DNA of 64,000 bases, from assembly GCA_910574805.1 (NCBI GenBank), contig CAJTCV010000002.1, positions 359,561 through 423,560 of the forward strand, in the 5' to 3' direction. Source of the DNA: Lachnospiraceae bacterium. GTDB lineage: Bacteria > Bacillota > Clostridia > Lachnospirales > Lachnospiraceae. The notes under the pieces were generated by a model that saw only the letters and a list, made by a program, of their open reading frames with translations, was not told the DNA's origin and did not search any database. This document shows positions 53,600-63,412 of the stretch, piece by piece. Numbering within the stretch: the first letter of the stretch is position 1; every line of letters begins with the position of its first letter. The translations under genes were made by a program, and so were the position numbers.

Positions 53600-55621
53600 T
53601 TATAAATAAGATACACGCAGGGGTGCGAGCAGTGCCTGAAGGTCTCGTCCGGGAGCGCTGCAGGCAGTGCCCCGGCACAGATAATAGACGGTGCCTTCGT
53701 CCGGGATCGGATAGTGGGCGGTGAAGGGCGCAGTGCAGGCGAGGCGGTTCCGGTTTTCCGGGGTCAGGAGCAGCACGGTCAGCCCGGGTACCGGGTTGCT
53801 GCGCAGCGCCTCCACCGCGTCTGAGGGCATCCGGTCACCGGCAGAGACACACAGAAGTCTGGCCGGGGGACAGAGTTCCCTTAACATGGCAAGCAGCGCA
53901 AAGCAGTGCCCGGACGGATAAGGGTCAGATTCTGCCGCAAGATAGAGAAGAAGTCGTTCCAGCTCTTCGTGCCAGACCGCTTCACCGGTCAGGGAGAAGA
54001 GAAGGGAGAAGACCAGAGCCGCAACCGAATTTCCGGAGGGCAGGGCTCCGTCCCAGGCTTCTTTGGGACGACTGATCAGCTGTTCTGCGTCTGCGGCGTA
54101 CAGGTAGAAGCCGCCCTGCTCCGGATCAGAGAACCACTGGATCATCTGCCTGGTAAGGCCGACCGCATCCTCCAGATAACCAACATTCCAGGTGACCTGA
54201 TACAGCTCCAGCAGTGCCAGTGCCTGATATGCGTAGTCCTCCAGATTGCCGGTGCCGGCGGCCTCGCCGTCCCGGTACCGGACATACAGGCGTCCACGGG
54301 AGTCGGTCAGACGGGTCTTTAGAAAAAGCTGCGCTTTTTCGGCAGCTTCCAGCCAGGCGGGTTCCCGGCAGAGAAAGGAAGCTTTTGCCAGCCCGACGAT
54401 CATAAGGCTGTTCCAGGCGGTCAGGATCTTATCGTCTTTATGGAGAGAAGTACGGGCGAGGCGGTAGGCGCCGAGCTTTTCGCATAAGATAGTCATGTTC
54501 CGGTCTTTTATCTGTTCCTGTCCGAGAAGATTGGGAATGCTCTTACCTTCAAAATTTCCTTTTTCCGTAATGTTGAAGAAGCGGCAGAATGCCGCCCCGT
54601 CTTCTTTCCCAAGGACGGAATATACTTCCGCAGGGGTCAGGGCATAGTATTTCCCTTCGACTCCGTCGCTGTCTGCGTCCTGTCCGCAGTAAAATCCTCC
54701 ATGTTCATCGGTCAGTTCTCTCAATACATAGGAGACGGTCTCCCTGATTACCATCAGAAAACGCGGTTCTTCGGTCATCCGACAGGCTTCGGTATACGCG
54801 CAGATCAGCAGCGCGTTGTCATAGAGCATTTTTTCAAAATGCGGAATCAGCCACTGTTCGTCTGTGGAATAACGGGAAAAACCGCCGGCGATGTGGTCAT
54901 AGATGCCGCCTTTTGCCATGGACTCCAGTGTTTTCAGTGCCATTTGCAGGGCGTTTTTATCCTGCTCCAGGGCAGCATAGTACATGAGGAACAGCAGATT
55001 GTGGGGCGTCGGGAACCTGGGAGCCGGACCGAAGCCGCCCCACAGAGGGTCAAAGCTTCCGGAGAGTTCAGAGACGCCGCGGCGGATCAGCTCCTTTGAA
55101 GGTTCCGTGACAGAGCGTTTCACAGGGGTCTGCAGCCAGGCAAAGACTTTTTCCCCTGTGTGACAGAGCTCGTCCCGCCGCTCTGTCCAGAGCTGTTCCG
55201 CCTGAAGCAGCAGTTCTATGAGTCCGGTACTGCCGTAGCGGGAATGCTTCGGGAGGTAGGTGCCTGCATAGAAGGGTTTCTGATCCGGTGTCATGAGGAT
55301 GGTCAGCGGCCAGCCGCCGGAGCCGGTCATGGCCTGGCAGACGGACATATAGACGGCATCGATATCCGGCCGCTCTTCCCGGTCCACTTTGATGCTGACG
55401 AATGCCCGGTTCAGGATCCGGGCGACCTCTTCATCCTCAAAGGATTCGCGGGCCATCACGTGGCACCAGTGGCAGGTGGAGTAGCCGATACTCAGGAAGA
55501 CGGGCTTTTCCTCCCGGCGGGCGGTCTCAAAGGCCCGGGAGCACCAGGGATACCAGCAGACGGGATTTTCCGCGTGCTGGAGAAGATACGGGGATTTTTC
55601 ATGTTTTAACTGATTTGACAT
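53600..55621 (-). CDS. Thioredoxin-fold DUF255 protein, YyaL/SSP411 family
   Basis: 673 aa. An N-terminal thioredoxin-like domain with [20 protein letters not shown] (a C-x-x-C motif) precedes a large (alpha/alpha)6-barrel-type region with [32 protein letters not shown] and [11 protein letters not shown]. Both are hallmarks of the YyaL/SPATA20 family, whose function is unresolved. The gene lies upstream of the BlaI operator on the same strand. Start ATG 55621 is preceded by AAAGGA 8-9 nt away. Whether it belongs to the BlaI regulon is open, since the operator follows it. Confidence 0.9.
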   Translation of the reverse strand: MSNQLKHEKSPYLLQHAENPVCWYPWCSRAFETARREEKPVFLSIGYSTCHWCHVMARESFEDEEVARILNRAFVSIKVDREERPDIDAVYMSVCQAMTGSGGWPLTILMTPDQKPFYAGTYLPKHSRYGSTGLIELLLQAEQLWTERRDELCHTGEKVFAWLQTPVKRSVTEPSKELIRRGVSELSGSFDPLWGGFGPAPRFPTPHNLLFLMYYAALEQDKNALQMALKTLESMAKGGIYDHIAGGFSRYSTDEQWLIPHFEKMLYDNALLICAYTEACRMTEEPRFLMVIRETVSYVLRELTDEHGGFYCGQDADSDGVEGKYYALTPAEVYSVLGKEDGAAFCRFFNITEKGNFEGKSIPNLLGQEQIKDRNMTILCEKLGAYRLARTSLHKDDKILTAWNSLMIVGLAKASFLCREPAWLEAAEKAQLFLKTRLTDSRGRLYVRYRDGEAAGTGNLEDYAYQALALLELYQVTWNVGYLEDAVGLTRQMIQWFSDPEQGGFYLYAADAEQLISRPKEAWDGALPSGNSVAALVFSLLFSLTGEAVWHEELERLLLYLAAESDPYPSGHCFALLAMLRELCPPARLLCVSAGDRMPSDAVEALRSNPVPGLTVLLLTPENRNRLACTAPFTAHYPIPDEGTVYYLCRGTACSAPGRDLQALLAPLRVSYL

Positions 55622-55787
55622 GGGATAATTCCTTTCTGTGCTGTCATGAGGCGGCGGTGAGCGGCGGTATGACAGCCTGTCTGAAGTATTACTATTATAG
55701 ACCCGTCAGAGAAATTCTATCATTACTTTTTTCGTTTCTGTCACCTTTTTATGCTATGATTTGTTATATATACAGGGAGTGATCAGG

Positions 55788-56291
55788 ATGCAGTTGGACG
55801 ATAAGAAAAAACACTGCGGGGTGGAAGAGATTTTCCTCCGGTACGGCAGTATGCTCTACCGGATCGCCGTTGTCATGCTGGGGAGTACCCATGACGCGGA
55901 GGACGTGGTGCAGGATACACTGATTCGATATATGGAACATAAAAAGGACTTTCAGGATCAGGACCACGAGAAGGCGTGGCTGATCCGGGTGACGGTAAAT
56001 CTGTGCAAGAACCGGCTTTTGTTTGCCAGAAGGCATCCGCAGGTGGAATTTTCCGAGCTGACGAAGAGCTGTGAGGACAGTAAGGACCGCTGCCTGATGG
56101 AGTGTCTACTGAAGCTGCCCCAGCTGTACCGCACCGCGTTTCTGCTGTACTACGTCATGGGATACAGTATCCGGGAGTCTGCCGGAATCCTGCATGTGAC
56201 GGAAGGGGCCATGAAGAAGCGGCTGGAGCGGGGGCGCAGAAAATTTAAGGAGATCATGGAACAGGAAGGAGTGACGGAGGATGGATTATGA
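55788..56291 (+). CDS. ECF-type RNA polymerase sigma factor
   Basis: 167 aa from ATG 55788 behind GGGAG. Region 2 is present with AEDVVQDTLIRYMEHK and EKAWLIRVTVNLCKNRLL; region 4 with LPQLYRTAFLLYYVMGYS and IRESAGILHVTEGAMKKRL. It lacks region 1 and 3, as in ECF factors. It overlaps the next, membrane-anchored gene by 11 nt, the classic sigma/anti-sigma layout. A candidate -10 TATGAT (55755-55760) lies upstream, with TGTCACC 16 nt before it as a possible ECF-type -35. Confidence 0.93.
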   Translation: MQLDDKKKHCGVEEIFLRYGSMLYRIAVVMLGSTHDAEDVVQDTLIRYMEHKKDFQDQDHEKAWLIRVTVNLCKNRLLFARRHPQVEFSELTKSCEDSKDRCLMECLLKLPQLYRTAFLLYYVMGYSIRESAGILHVTEGAMKKRLERGRRKFKEIMEQEGVTEDGL

Positions 56292-56862
56292 GCGTCTGAA
56301 AAGAGCAGTGGAGCAGATCTCACTGACAGAGGAAGCAGAAAAGAGGATCCTGGATCTGGAAGACAGGCAGCGGGAGTATCATGTACGGAAGAAGCTTGTG
56401 AAGCGGGGCCTTGTGGCTGCGTGTACCGTCTTTTTTCTCCTTTGCGTCCTGTGTATTTTGCCGGAGAAGATAAAGGAGACGCCGGAGTGGGGGATCACGG
56501 CCTATGCCAAAGGAACGGGGGCGGCGCAGTGGATCTCTCTGAAACCAGGAGAACGGGTTCTCCTGGAGCTGGATCCGGTGAGAAACCGCTATATGATGGA
56601 GCTGGATCTGCCGGAGAATTATTATTATGAAAAAGAGATTATCATCCTTGGCATGGACTGCATCAGCCCTCAGGGGAAGAAGATTTTCTGGCTTGTCAGT
56701 GAAGAAGAAGAGGCAGAAGCGCTTCCGGATGTGATGAGCAGTTCCATGTATATCAAGATCCTGAATGAGAAGCGGGAAGAGGTGGACCGGGTGATTCTGG
56801 AAGTGACCCGGGAATATGATGACTGCTATGTGCAGATCAAAAAAGAGGAAGGGGACTGGTGA
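56281..56862 (+). CDS. Membrane-anchored protein, probable anti-sigma factor
   Basis: 193 aa from ATG 56281, which overlaps the sigma gene by 11 nt; AAGGAG is 9-10 nt upstream. Cytosolic N-terminus (about 1-45), one helix (KRGLVAACTVFFLLCVLCILP, split as KRGLVAACTVFFLL and CVLCILP) and an exported domain of about 130 residues with YMMELDLPENYYYEK. No ZAS zinc motif is seen and I do not recognise a family, so the anti-sigma role rests on topology and position. It is followed 1 nt later by the first permease, so the regulator and transporter are one transcription unit. Confidence 0.7.
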   Translation: MDYERLKRAVEQISLTEEAEKRILDLEDRQREYHVRKKLVKRGLVAACTVFFLLCVLCILPEKIKETPEWGITAYAKGTGAAQWISLKPGERVLLELDPVRNRYMMELDLPENYYYEKEIIILGMDCISPQGKKIFWLVSEEEEAEALPDVMSSSMYIKILNEKREEVDRVILEVTREYDDCYVQIKKEEGDW

Positions 56863-56863
56863 G

Positions 56864-58078
56864 ATGTTTTATGTTCGTATGGCGGTTCGCAGTCTCAGAC
56901 GCTGCGGACAGAGGAGTGCGCTGTGCATGCTGATCTGCCTGGTCACCGTACTGCTTCTGCATCTCTATGCGGGCAATGTGGAGGATCTGGAGGAGATGCG
57001 GGAGAATCTGCCCGGGGCGATGGCGGTGACGGCAAAGATCTGCAATCTGGACGGCAGCATGGATCATGGGCTGAAGATTGAGGAAGATCTGGTCACAGAG
57101 CTTTTGATGTCGGGATCAGTGGCAGAGCCGGCGGTGGCGGTTCAGCTCCTGGCGGACGTGGGCGGGTCCGGTGCAAAGGACAGAAAAGGTGTTCCGGCTC
57201 TGGATGCCGCAGGGATCAACTGTCTGGCGGGAGCAGGAGAACTGAAGCCGGAGGATGTCTTTCTGATGGAAGGAGAGACGCTGGATTTCCTTGCGTCTGA
57301 CGGGCAGAAATGTCTGGTGGACCGGGCGATTCTGGAGGAAAAGGGCTGCCGGGTCGGAGACAGGATCGTTCTGGATCTTTATTACTTCCGATATGGTGAT
57401 TATCATGAAGTGTTCTGCGAGCCGCTGGAGCTGTGCGAGTATGAGATCGTGGGGACTGTGGAAACGGAAGGCAGCGGGGCATACCCGGAACTGATCCTGC
57501 CTCTGGGAGCAGTACAGGGCAGCTACGAACGGGCGGGAATTCCCTTTCTGGCAAATTCCTTTTCTTTTACTGTGAAAAATCCACTGGAGCTGAATGCATT
57601 TAAGGAGGAGATGCATACACTTGGTCTTCTCCCGGTGTCGGCAGAGTCGGATCTGCATTATGAGGGAAATGCACTGGTGGTTCAGGATGAGACATTTATC
57701 AAAGCAGCGGAACGGATCGAGGAGAGTCTGACCCTGCTTCGGGGATTTCTGCCGCTGATTCTCTTTATCGCAGCGGGAGCAGGGTATCTGACTGCCCATC
57801 TGTTTATTCAGGACCGAAGGCAGGAGTATGCGCTTTTTCGCTCGGTGGGGGTCGGAAGGGTAAAAAGCTGTCTCATATTTTTTACAGAATATCTGCTGCT
57901 GGCAGCAGCAGGCTGTGCGCTTGGAACTCTCTGTGCCCGGCCTGCGGTGTCAGAGAGCGGTCATCAGTCCATTATTGTTGTAATAACAGCTGTCGGATGC
58001 TGTATTTCGGGGATGCTGGCGGCGCTTGTTTCCATGAGCAGGCGCAATGTGATGCAGATCCTGACACAGAAAGATTGA
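56864..58078 (+). CDS. FtsX-like ABC permease without HTH (paralogue of the 35706 fusion)
   Basis: 404 aa from ATG 56864 (AAGGGG upstream). An N-terminal helix (SALCMLICLVTVLLLHLY), an exported domain of about 260 residues and three C-terminal helices, with ALFRSVGVGRVKSCLIFFTEY before the last two. It matches the permease half of the XRE fusion at 35706-37442 (AGIPFLANSFSFTVKNPLELN against NGIPFYADSASFYVANTLELN). The HTH domain is missing and is apparently replaced in this locus by the sigma/anti-sigma pair. Its partner follows 10 bp downstream. Confidence 0.88.
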   Translation: MFYVRMAVRSLRRCGQRSALCMLICLVTVLLLHLYAGNVEDLEEMRENLPGAMAVTAKICNLDGSMDHGLKIEEDLVTELLMSGSVAEPAVAVQLLADVGGSGAKDRKGVPALDAAGINCLAGAGELKPEDVFLMEGETLDFLASDGQKCLVDRAILEEKGCRVGDRIVLDLYYFRYGDYHEVFCEPLELCEYEIVGTVETEGSGAYPELILPLGAVQGSYERAGIPFLANSFSFTVKNPLELNAFKEEMHTLGLLPVSAESDLHYEGNALVVQDETFIKAAERIEESLTLLRGFLPLILFIAAGAGYLTAHLFIQDRRQEYALFRSVGVGRVKSCLIFFTEYLLLAAAGCALGTLCARPAVSESGHQSIIVVITAVGCCISGMLAALVSMSRRNVMQILTQKD

Positions 58079-58088
58079 GGTGAGAATC

Positions 58089-59930
58089 ATGATCATGATC
58101 CGATACAGTCTGAAACAGCTTTGGCGCATGCGCCGCATCAGCGTCTTTTTTGTGCTTCTTCTTACGTTTGCGGTGCTTCTTCTGTCTCTGGGCGGGAGTA
58201 TGTATGCGCTGATTTCCGCCAATATGGAACGGTTTGAGGGTATTTTTTTGACCATCGGGACAGCAGAACAGGTTCCGGTATCCGTCAGGAGAGTAAAGGT
58301 ATGGGATGCGGAGGCGGAAGATTATCGCTTTCGGACCGTGAGAACCTACGGAGAGCCGCTTCCTGCATCTGTTCTGGAGCTTTCCGGGGCGGAATATCTG
58401 TCCGGCCCGGAGCAGAGACCGTATTATGTGGCTTATGACCCGGCCTTTTGTCTGGCAGATGAGAAGACGGGATTTGGCCAGAGAGTGATTCTGGAGGGAG
58501 AGGCCTGCGAAGACTGTATCCCTTCCGGACCGGTTAAGATGCGCCTGAAAAGGGTGCTGTACAGTCATTATCCCATGAATATGATCGATTTTTATTTCTG
58601 CGATCACTGGAACCCGGAACCGGAGCTTCTGGAGGCGGGGAAGACCTATGTGATGTATCTCACGGACGGGCTTCCCCATGGATGGCGGACCGGGTCGGAT
58701 AATCCTTACGAATGGGTTCCGGCAGGATCGGTTTCTTCGGATCAGACAGATCTGTCCGGAAATAAGATTCCGTGCACGCTGCCCGAACTGTTCTGCGAGG
58801 AAGTGACGGAAGGATTCTACGAGACGGAGGCGGGCAGAAGGTGGACGGAGTTAGCCCGGGCGCTGGACTGGATGTGGCATTCGGTCCCGGTCACGCCGGT
58901 GAGCGATCTGAACCTTCTGATGCCTTTTTACCGGGGAGATGCATACCTGATCGACGGGAGGGAGCTGGATGAGACAGATCAGGATGAGGGGCGCAGAGTC
59001 TGCATGATCTCCCGGCATTTTGCCAGAAACAATGGACTTGCGGTGGGGGATCCGCTGCCGCTTTCGCTGATTCTTGCCAGCTGTTTCGGAACCACCTCTT
59101 CGGACGCGTCATATCTGTACTGGCCGGATTATGGTCTTCTGAATGCGGAGGGGAAGGCGTATGAGCCCTTTTTTGAAGCAGAATATACGGTGGTCGGCAT
59201 CTATGACTGGTCTCCTGGCAGTTCCAGAACCAGCGATTATGCACTGGGGCGCAATGAGGTGCTGATCCCGGCCAGCTCTGTGACAGAGAGTCCGGAACAC
59301 AATATCGCAGCTTACGGTCCCATGAAGGCGGCCAATACATCTTTCCGGATTCCCAACGGGAGCATCCGGGAATATCAGGCGCTGTGGGAGGAACAGGGAG
59401 TGGAAGGGATCGAACTCCAGTTCTATGACAGGGGATATACGGATCTTCAGGACAGTGTTGCCGGGATCCGGAGGATCTCGGTGATTCTGCTGGCGGCGGG
59501 GATTGTGACTGCCCTTCTGGTACTGACCTTTTTCTGCCATCTTTTTATCACCAGACAGTGCCGAAGGACTGCCATCGAGCGTTCCATGGGTATGGGAAAG
59601 AGACAGTGTGTGCTCTCTCTCCTGACCGGGCTTCTGCTGCTCTGTATGGCAGGCTGCATTCTGGGGAGCGCGGCAGGTTATGGACTCTCGGGAGAGACCG
59701 TGCGCCGGATGGAGACCGGCGGGCATTACAGTACCCTGTACAGCAGCGGAATCATCGCGGTGGAGGGAAATGAGGCGGAGGAGATCATGCTGGATGTCTC
59801 TGTAAACGGCGCCGTTTCCGCCGCATCCGGGGCCGGTGTGCTGGCCGCGTCCGTGCTTCTGTCGCTCTTCATGATCCGCGGAAATCTGAAAAAGGAACCG
59901 CTGGCGCTGCTGGGCGGGAGGGAAGAATGA
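58089..59930 (+). CDS. FtsX-like ABC permease with large exported domain (paralogue of the 38189 gene)
   Basis: 613 aa from ATG 58089, 8 nt behind GAGG (upstream GTG 58080 is too close to it). N-terminal helix with FFVLLLTFAVLLLSLGG, an exported domain of about 420 residues and three C-terminal helices. RTAIERSMGMGKRQCVLS lies before the last helices. It pairs with the 56864 permease exactly as the 38189 gene pairs with the XRE fusion. No ABC ATPase gene is present in this cluster (55.6-60.0 kb). The 37498 ATPase is the obvious candidate partner, which is inference. Confidence 0.88.
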   Translation: MIMIRYSLKQLWRMRRISVFFVLLLTFAVLLLSLGGSMYALISANMERFEGIFLTIGTAEQVPVSVRRVKVWDAEAEDYRFRTVRTYGEPLPASVLELSGAEYLSGPEQRPYYVAYDPAFCLADEKTGFGQRVILEGEACEDCIPSGPVKMRLKRVLYSHYPMNMIDFYFCDHWNPEPELLEAGKTYVMYLTDGLPHGWRTGSDNPYEWVPAGSVSSDQTDLSGNKIPCTLPELFCEEVTEGFYETEAGRRWTELARALDWMWHSVPVTPVSDLNLLMPFYRGDAYLIDGRELDETDQDEGRRVCMISRHFARNNGLAVGDPLPLSLILASCFGTTSSDASYLYWPDYGLLNAEGKAYEPFFEAEYTVVGIYDWSPGSSRTSDYALGRNEVLIPASSVTESPEHNIAAYGPMKAANTSFRIPNGSIREYQALWEEQGVEGIELQFYDRGYTDLQDSVAGIRRISVILLAAGIVTALLVLTFFCHLFITRQCRRTAIERSMGMGKRQCVLSLLTGLLLLCMAGCILGSAAGYGLSGETVRRMETGGHYSTLYSSGIIAVEGNEAEEIMLDVSVNGAVSAASGAGVLAASVLLSLFMIRGNLKKEPLALLGGREE

Positions 59931-59959
59931 TAAAAAGCAGATAAAAATGCAGTTTTCCA

Positions 59960-59989
59960 TTGCCTGTCCGCCGGGTCCGGCGGTATAAT
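59960..59989 (+). promoter_or_regulatory. Candidate Nudix gene promoter with a dyad in the spacer
   Basis: TTGCCT (59960-59965), 18-bp spacer holding CCGCCGG-GT-CCGGCGG, perfect TATAAT (59984-59989). The spacer dyad could bind a regulator. Confidence 0.6.
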
Positions 59990-60071
59990 CATGTGAGAGC
60001 CGTATCTGTGCTGTCCGTTTTGATGAGAACGCATGGCGGATGAAAATACAGCATGAGGAAAGGAGCAGGTA

Positions 60072-60707
60072 ATGGAGCATGAGAATATTACCCCGCAGGA
60101 GTCTGTCTGCCGTGGGGAGGAAGAGGAAAAGGAGGCTCTGGTGTGGGAGGAGATCTGCACGGAGCATGTGGTACAGGATCAGTGGATCGATTTCCGGCGG
60201 TCCTCCTACCGGCTGCCGGACGGCAGCGTGTTTGCACCCTTTTATACGTACAGCCGCAGAGACTATGTGGTGATCGTGGCGACGGATGAAGACGGGAACT
60301 GTCTGTGTGTCCGACAGTTCCGTCAGGGGATCCGTCAGGTGACAACGGAATTTCCGGCGGGCGGGATCGAACGGACGGACGGCAGGGAGTATGGACCGGG
60401 CAGCGGTGCGGCCGCGTCGGAGGATGCGCTGGAAGCGGCGAAGAGAGAGCTTCTGGAGGAAACCGGTTACATATCCGACGATTGGGAGTATCTGCTCACA
60501 GTGCCTTCCAATGCCACAATCTCGGATAATTATGCGCATATTTTTACGGCGTCCGGCTGCCGCAGATCCGGGGAGCAGAAGCTGGACGAGACAGAATTTC
60601 TGAACATCAGGAAATACACGCCGGGCGAGATTGAAGAAATGATTCAAAGGGGAGCATTCCAGCAGGCGGTTCACATCATGGCGTGGCTTCTTGCCAGGCG
60701 GCGGTGA
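60072..60707 (+). CDS. Nudix hydrolase
   Basis: 211 aa. The Nudix core is KRELLEETGYI with the catalytic R-E-x-x-E-E-x-G (residues 125-132); the upstream glycine position of the box is not conserved. The N-terminal part, with WIDFRRSSYRLPDG and VIVATDEDGNCLCVRQF, resembles ADP-ribose pyrophosphatase-type Nudix proteins. The substrate is probably an NDP-sugar or NDP-X, but that cannot be fixed from the motif. A candidate promoter lies 83 bp upstream. Confidence 0.88.
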   Translation: MEHENITPQESVCRGEEEEKEALVWEEICTEHVVQDQWIDFRRSSYRLPDGSVFAPFYTYSRRDYVVIVATDEDGNCLCVRQFRQGIRQVTTEFPAGGIERTDGREYGPGSGAAASEDALEAAKRELLEETGYISDDWEYLLTVPSNATISDNYAHIFTASGCRRSGEQKLDETEFLNIRKYTPGEIEEMIQRGAFQQAVHIMAWLLARRR

Positions 60708-60903
60708 AGACTTCTTTTGCAGCATTTTCCGTCCCTTTTACAACAGAACGGTTTGCGCACGGGCATCCATGGGCGATATATAATACTGCGGGTATCAGCC
60801 TGCGGGCTCATGACAGGACGGACATCAGCAGGATAAGCACCTGGAAGGCGGCCTGCATGCCACGGGCATATGTGGGAAGAAAGCAGGAAAGGCAGGATCC
60901 GGG

Positions 60904-61620
60904 ATGATTAAAATCGCAGTGTGTGATGATGAGGAAGTTATGTGTGAGCAGCTGAAGCAGATGATTGCTTCCAGGCTGAAACAGCAGGAAGAGACATTTC
61001 AGATTACCTGCTATACAAATGCCATACAGTTTTTGCATACGCTTCTGGATTTTGACCTGATCTTTCTGGATATTCAGATGCCGAACCTTGACGGCGTTGA
61101 ACTGGCGAAAAGGCTCCGGCAGAAAGAATTTGAAGGAGTTCTGATCTTTGTGACCGTGCTGAAAGACTGCATGCTGGATGCTTTCGAGGTGGAAGCCATG
61201 GATTATCTGTGCAAGCCGGTGGACGGGCGGCGTCTGGAGCGGGCTCTTGCGCGCAGCCTGAAACGTCTGCGGCGGAGAGAAGAACGGTATCTGTCCATCC
61301 GGACCAGAGACTGGTGCAGAAATGTGAGGCTCAGCGATATCTATTACTGCGAGGTGATCAACCGAAAGCTCTTTGTGCACACCAGGAATGAAGTCATCGC
61401 ATATTACGGGAGGATCAAGGAAGCAGAACAGCAGACGGCGCCGGATTTTATCAGGTGTCATCGGAGCTTTCTGGTCAACCCCGGGCATCTGTCAGAGTAC
61501 CGGGACGGGAGTGCAGTTCTGGAAAATGGAGAGCGGATTCCGGTTTCCAAAGGCTGTCATGGGATATTTATGAAAAAAATGATGGAATATATGGAGGGGC
61601 AGCATGGGATGGCTGAATGA
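60904..61620 (+). CDS. LytTR-family response regulator (AgrA-like)
   Basis: 238 aa. The receiver has CDDEEVMCEQL, phospho-acceptor Asp56 in IFLDIQMPNLDG and the conserved Lys of CKPVDG. A LytTR DNA-binding domain follows from about 135, with IYYCEVINRKLFVHT, FIRCHRSFLVNP and ERIPVSKGCHGIF. The gene ends inside the start of the sensor kinase (17-nt overlap). About 200 bp before it hold a possible -10 (TATAAT, 60779-60784) without a clear -35. Targets are not identified. Confidence 0.93.
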   Translation: MIKIAVCDDEEVMCEQLKQMIASRLKQQEETFQITCYTNAIQFLHTLLDFDLIFLDIQMPNLDGVELAKRLRQKEFEGVLIFVTVLKDCMLDAFEVEAMDYLCKPVDGRRLERALARSLKRLRRREERYLSIRTRDWCRNVRLSDIYYCEVINRKLFVHTRNEVIAYYGRIKEAEQQTAPDFIRCHRSFLVNPGHLSEYRDGSAVLENGERIPVSKGCHGIFMKKMMEYMEGQHGMAE

Positions 61621-62947
61621 GTTTCCATGGTATATGGTCGTTCCCGGTCTGCTTGCACGGGTGCTGCTGCCGCTGACAGTTTTCTTTTTTTTCTGCAGGT
61701 ATTTAAAAACTCCCTTCGGCTGGTTGAAAGGAGCCTGTTACACGCTGCTGTCTGTCGGTATCTGTGGGGTGGAAATAAAGTATCATCTCCAGAGAAGTCC
61801 GGGACTTGTCATGGAGATTCTGCTGCTTGCCGTCTGCGGCTGTGTGCTTCTGAAGAAGAAGGTACCGGAATCGCTGTCTGTCGCGGTCCTGATCCAGTCT
61901 GTGGTAAGTGTGAGCAGCGGGATCACAGGCTGGATCGGACACCGGATTCTGCTGCCTTTTGTACTGAAGCACGAAAGCTGGATCTATCCTTCTGATACCA
62001 TGAGAGAATGCCTCCGCGTGCTGCTGGTGTGTGTACTGTCTGTTTTTATCCTGAACCGCTTCCGGCAGAGCATCACAGGGACGAACCGGCAGACACTTTT
62101 ACAGCTGACGCTTCCGGTTTTCTTCATCTCTCTGGTGGTGCGGATCATCCAGACGATGGTCTATGGGGATGAAATCCGGATCGATGTAGTGGATGATATG
62201 GTTCTGGACACATGGAGCATCCGGCATGGAGAGCTTTTGTTTCTGCAGATCTTTGCCTGCGCCTGCCTGCTTCTGACTCTGTATGCGTATCAGAAGATCC
62301 TGGGGATTCTGAGGACAGAACAGCAGGTGATTCTGCTGGAACAGCAGGCAGCGGAGCAGGAGATTTATCTGCAGGAGGCGATTCTGCGTGACCGTCAGAC
62401 CCGCGCCTTCCGGCATGATATCAGGAATCACCTGACCGTGCTGTCAGAGCTTCTGAAAGCGGGGGAGACCGGAAGGGCCTGCGATTATCTGTCTCATCTG
62501 GAGGAAGCGGCAGAAGAGCTGTCCTGCGCGGTCCGGACGGGCAATGCGGCGGCGGATGCCCTGCTGGGAAGCAAGCTGAAGGCGGCGGAGCAGAAGTCCA
62601 TAGGCGTTCGCTGCGAACTTGCGATTCCGGCAGAAAGTGCGGTGAAGGATATGGACTGGTGCATCCTTCTGGCCAATGCTCTGGACAATGCTGTAAGAGC
62701 CTGTGAACAGCTGCCCGGGGAAGAGCGCTGGATTCATATGACCAGCCGGAAAAAAGGAAGCTTCTGGCTGCTGACGGTGGAGAACAGCTGTACGAAGGAA
62801 CTAAGATCCGTGCCGGAGGACGGGATCGGCCTGTCCAATATCAGGGCGGTCGCGGAGAAATACCAGGGTACCGTTGAAAATACGGTCTCTGACGGAAAGT
62901 ACCGGCTGCGGATCATCTTCGGGTGTTATAAACCTGCAACAGAATAA
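61604..62947 (+). CDS. GHKL-domain sensor histidine kinase (AgrC-like)
   Basis: 447 aa. The first about 215 residues hold six or seven membrane helices, then a cytoplasmic dimerisation helix with FRHDIRNHLTVLSEL (His271) and a GHKL ATPase with N-box ANALDNAVRACEQ and G-box GIGLSNIRAVAEKYQG. This is the usual partner of LytTR regulators such as AgrA. No peptide precursor (AgrD) or processing enzyme (AgrB) gene is seen near it, so the signal is unknown. It overlaps the regulator by 17 nt. Confidence 0.93.
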   Translation: MGWLNEFPWYMVVPGLLARVLLPLTVFFFFCRYLKTPFGWLKGACYTLLSVGICGVEIKYHLQRSPGLVMEILLLAVCGCVLLKKKVPESLSVAVLIQSVVSVSSGITGWIGHRILLPFVLKHESWIYPSDTMRECLRVLLVCVLSVFILNRFRQSITGTNRQTLLQLTLPVFFISLVVRIIQTMVYGDEIRIDVVDDMVLDTWSIRHGELLFLQIFACACLLLTLYAYQKILGILRTEQQVILLEQQAAEQEIYLQEAILRDRQTRAFRHDIRNHLTVLSELLKAGETGRACDYLSHLEEAAEELSCAVRTGNAAADALLGSKLKAAEQKSIGVRCELAIPAESAVKDMDWCILLANALDNAVRACEQLPGEERWIHMTSRKKGSFWLLTVENSCTKELRSVPEDGIGLSNIRAVAEKYQGTVENTVSDGKYRLRIIFGCYKPATE

Positions 62948-63045
62948 AGTTATTTTACAGCATCTCGGTGATCTGTCTGACGGACCGGGCGATATAGAAA
63001 GGGAAATATAAAATACAGTCAATAACAGACAGGAGGAAACAGATT

Positions 63046-63381
63046 ATGGGAGTAAATGCAGTTGGTTCCGGTGTCCCGTCCATGGGCGGAGTGGATTTTT
63101 CCGGAGGCGGGAGCGATCCCCGGCTGAAGGCTCTGGAGCAGAAGCTTCAGAAACTTACGCAGGAGAAGAAACAGGCAGTCCGGAATAAGGACGAGGAAAA
63201 GGTAAAGCAGCTGGAGCAGGAGATCGAAAATGTAAAAAAGCAGATCGAGCAGCTGAAAAAGAAGAAGCAGAAAGAAGACAGAGAGGACAGGGACGGGACG
63301 GCCGGCGAACCGGGTGTGCCGGCACAGAGTCCGGCACCGTCCGATGGTACGCTGGGAGAGCATGTAGACCGGCTTGCCTGA
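63046..63381 (+). CDS. FlxA-like coiled-coil protein
   Basis: 111 aa. A glycine-rich start (GSGVPSMGGVDFSGGGSD) precedes a coiled coil of about 60 residues with LKALEQKLQKLTQEKK and VKQLEQEIENVKKQIEQLKK, and a Pro/Gly-rich end. The pattern resembles FlxA-like proteins, whose function is not established. It follows the kinase by 98 bp and has its own terminator, with a good ribosome site (AGGAGG) upstream. Confidence 0.8.
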   Translation: MGVNAVGSGVPSMGGVDFSGGGSDPRLKALEQKLQKLTQEKKQAVRNKDEEKVKQLEQEIENVKKQIEQLKKKKQKEDREDRDGTAGEPGVPAQSPAPSDGTLGEHVDRLA

Positions 63382-63412
63382 TCCGTTAATGATCACAGAA
63401 ACAGGAACCGAG

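Noticed and set aside
53600..55621. YyaL-like gene as part of the BlaI operon
   Set aside because: The operator and promoter lie downstream of it, so a shared promoter is not supported.
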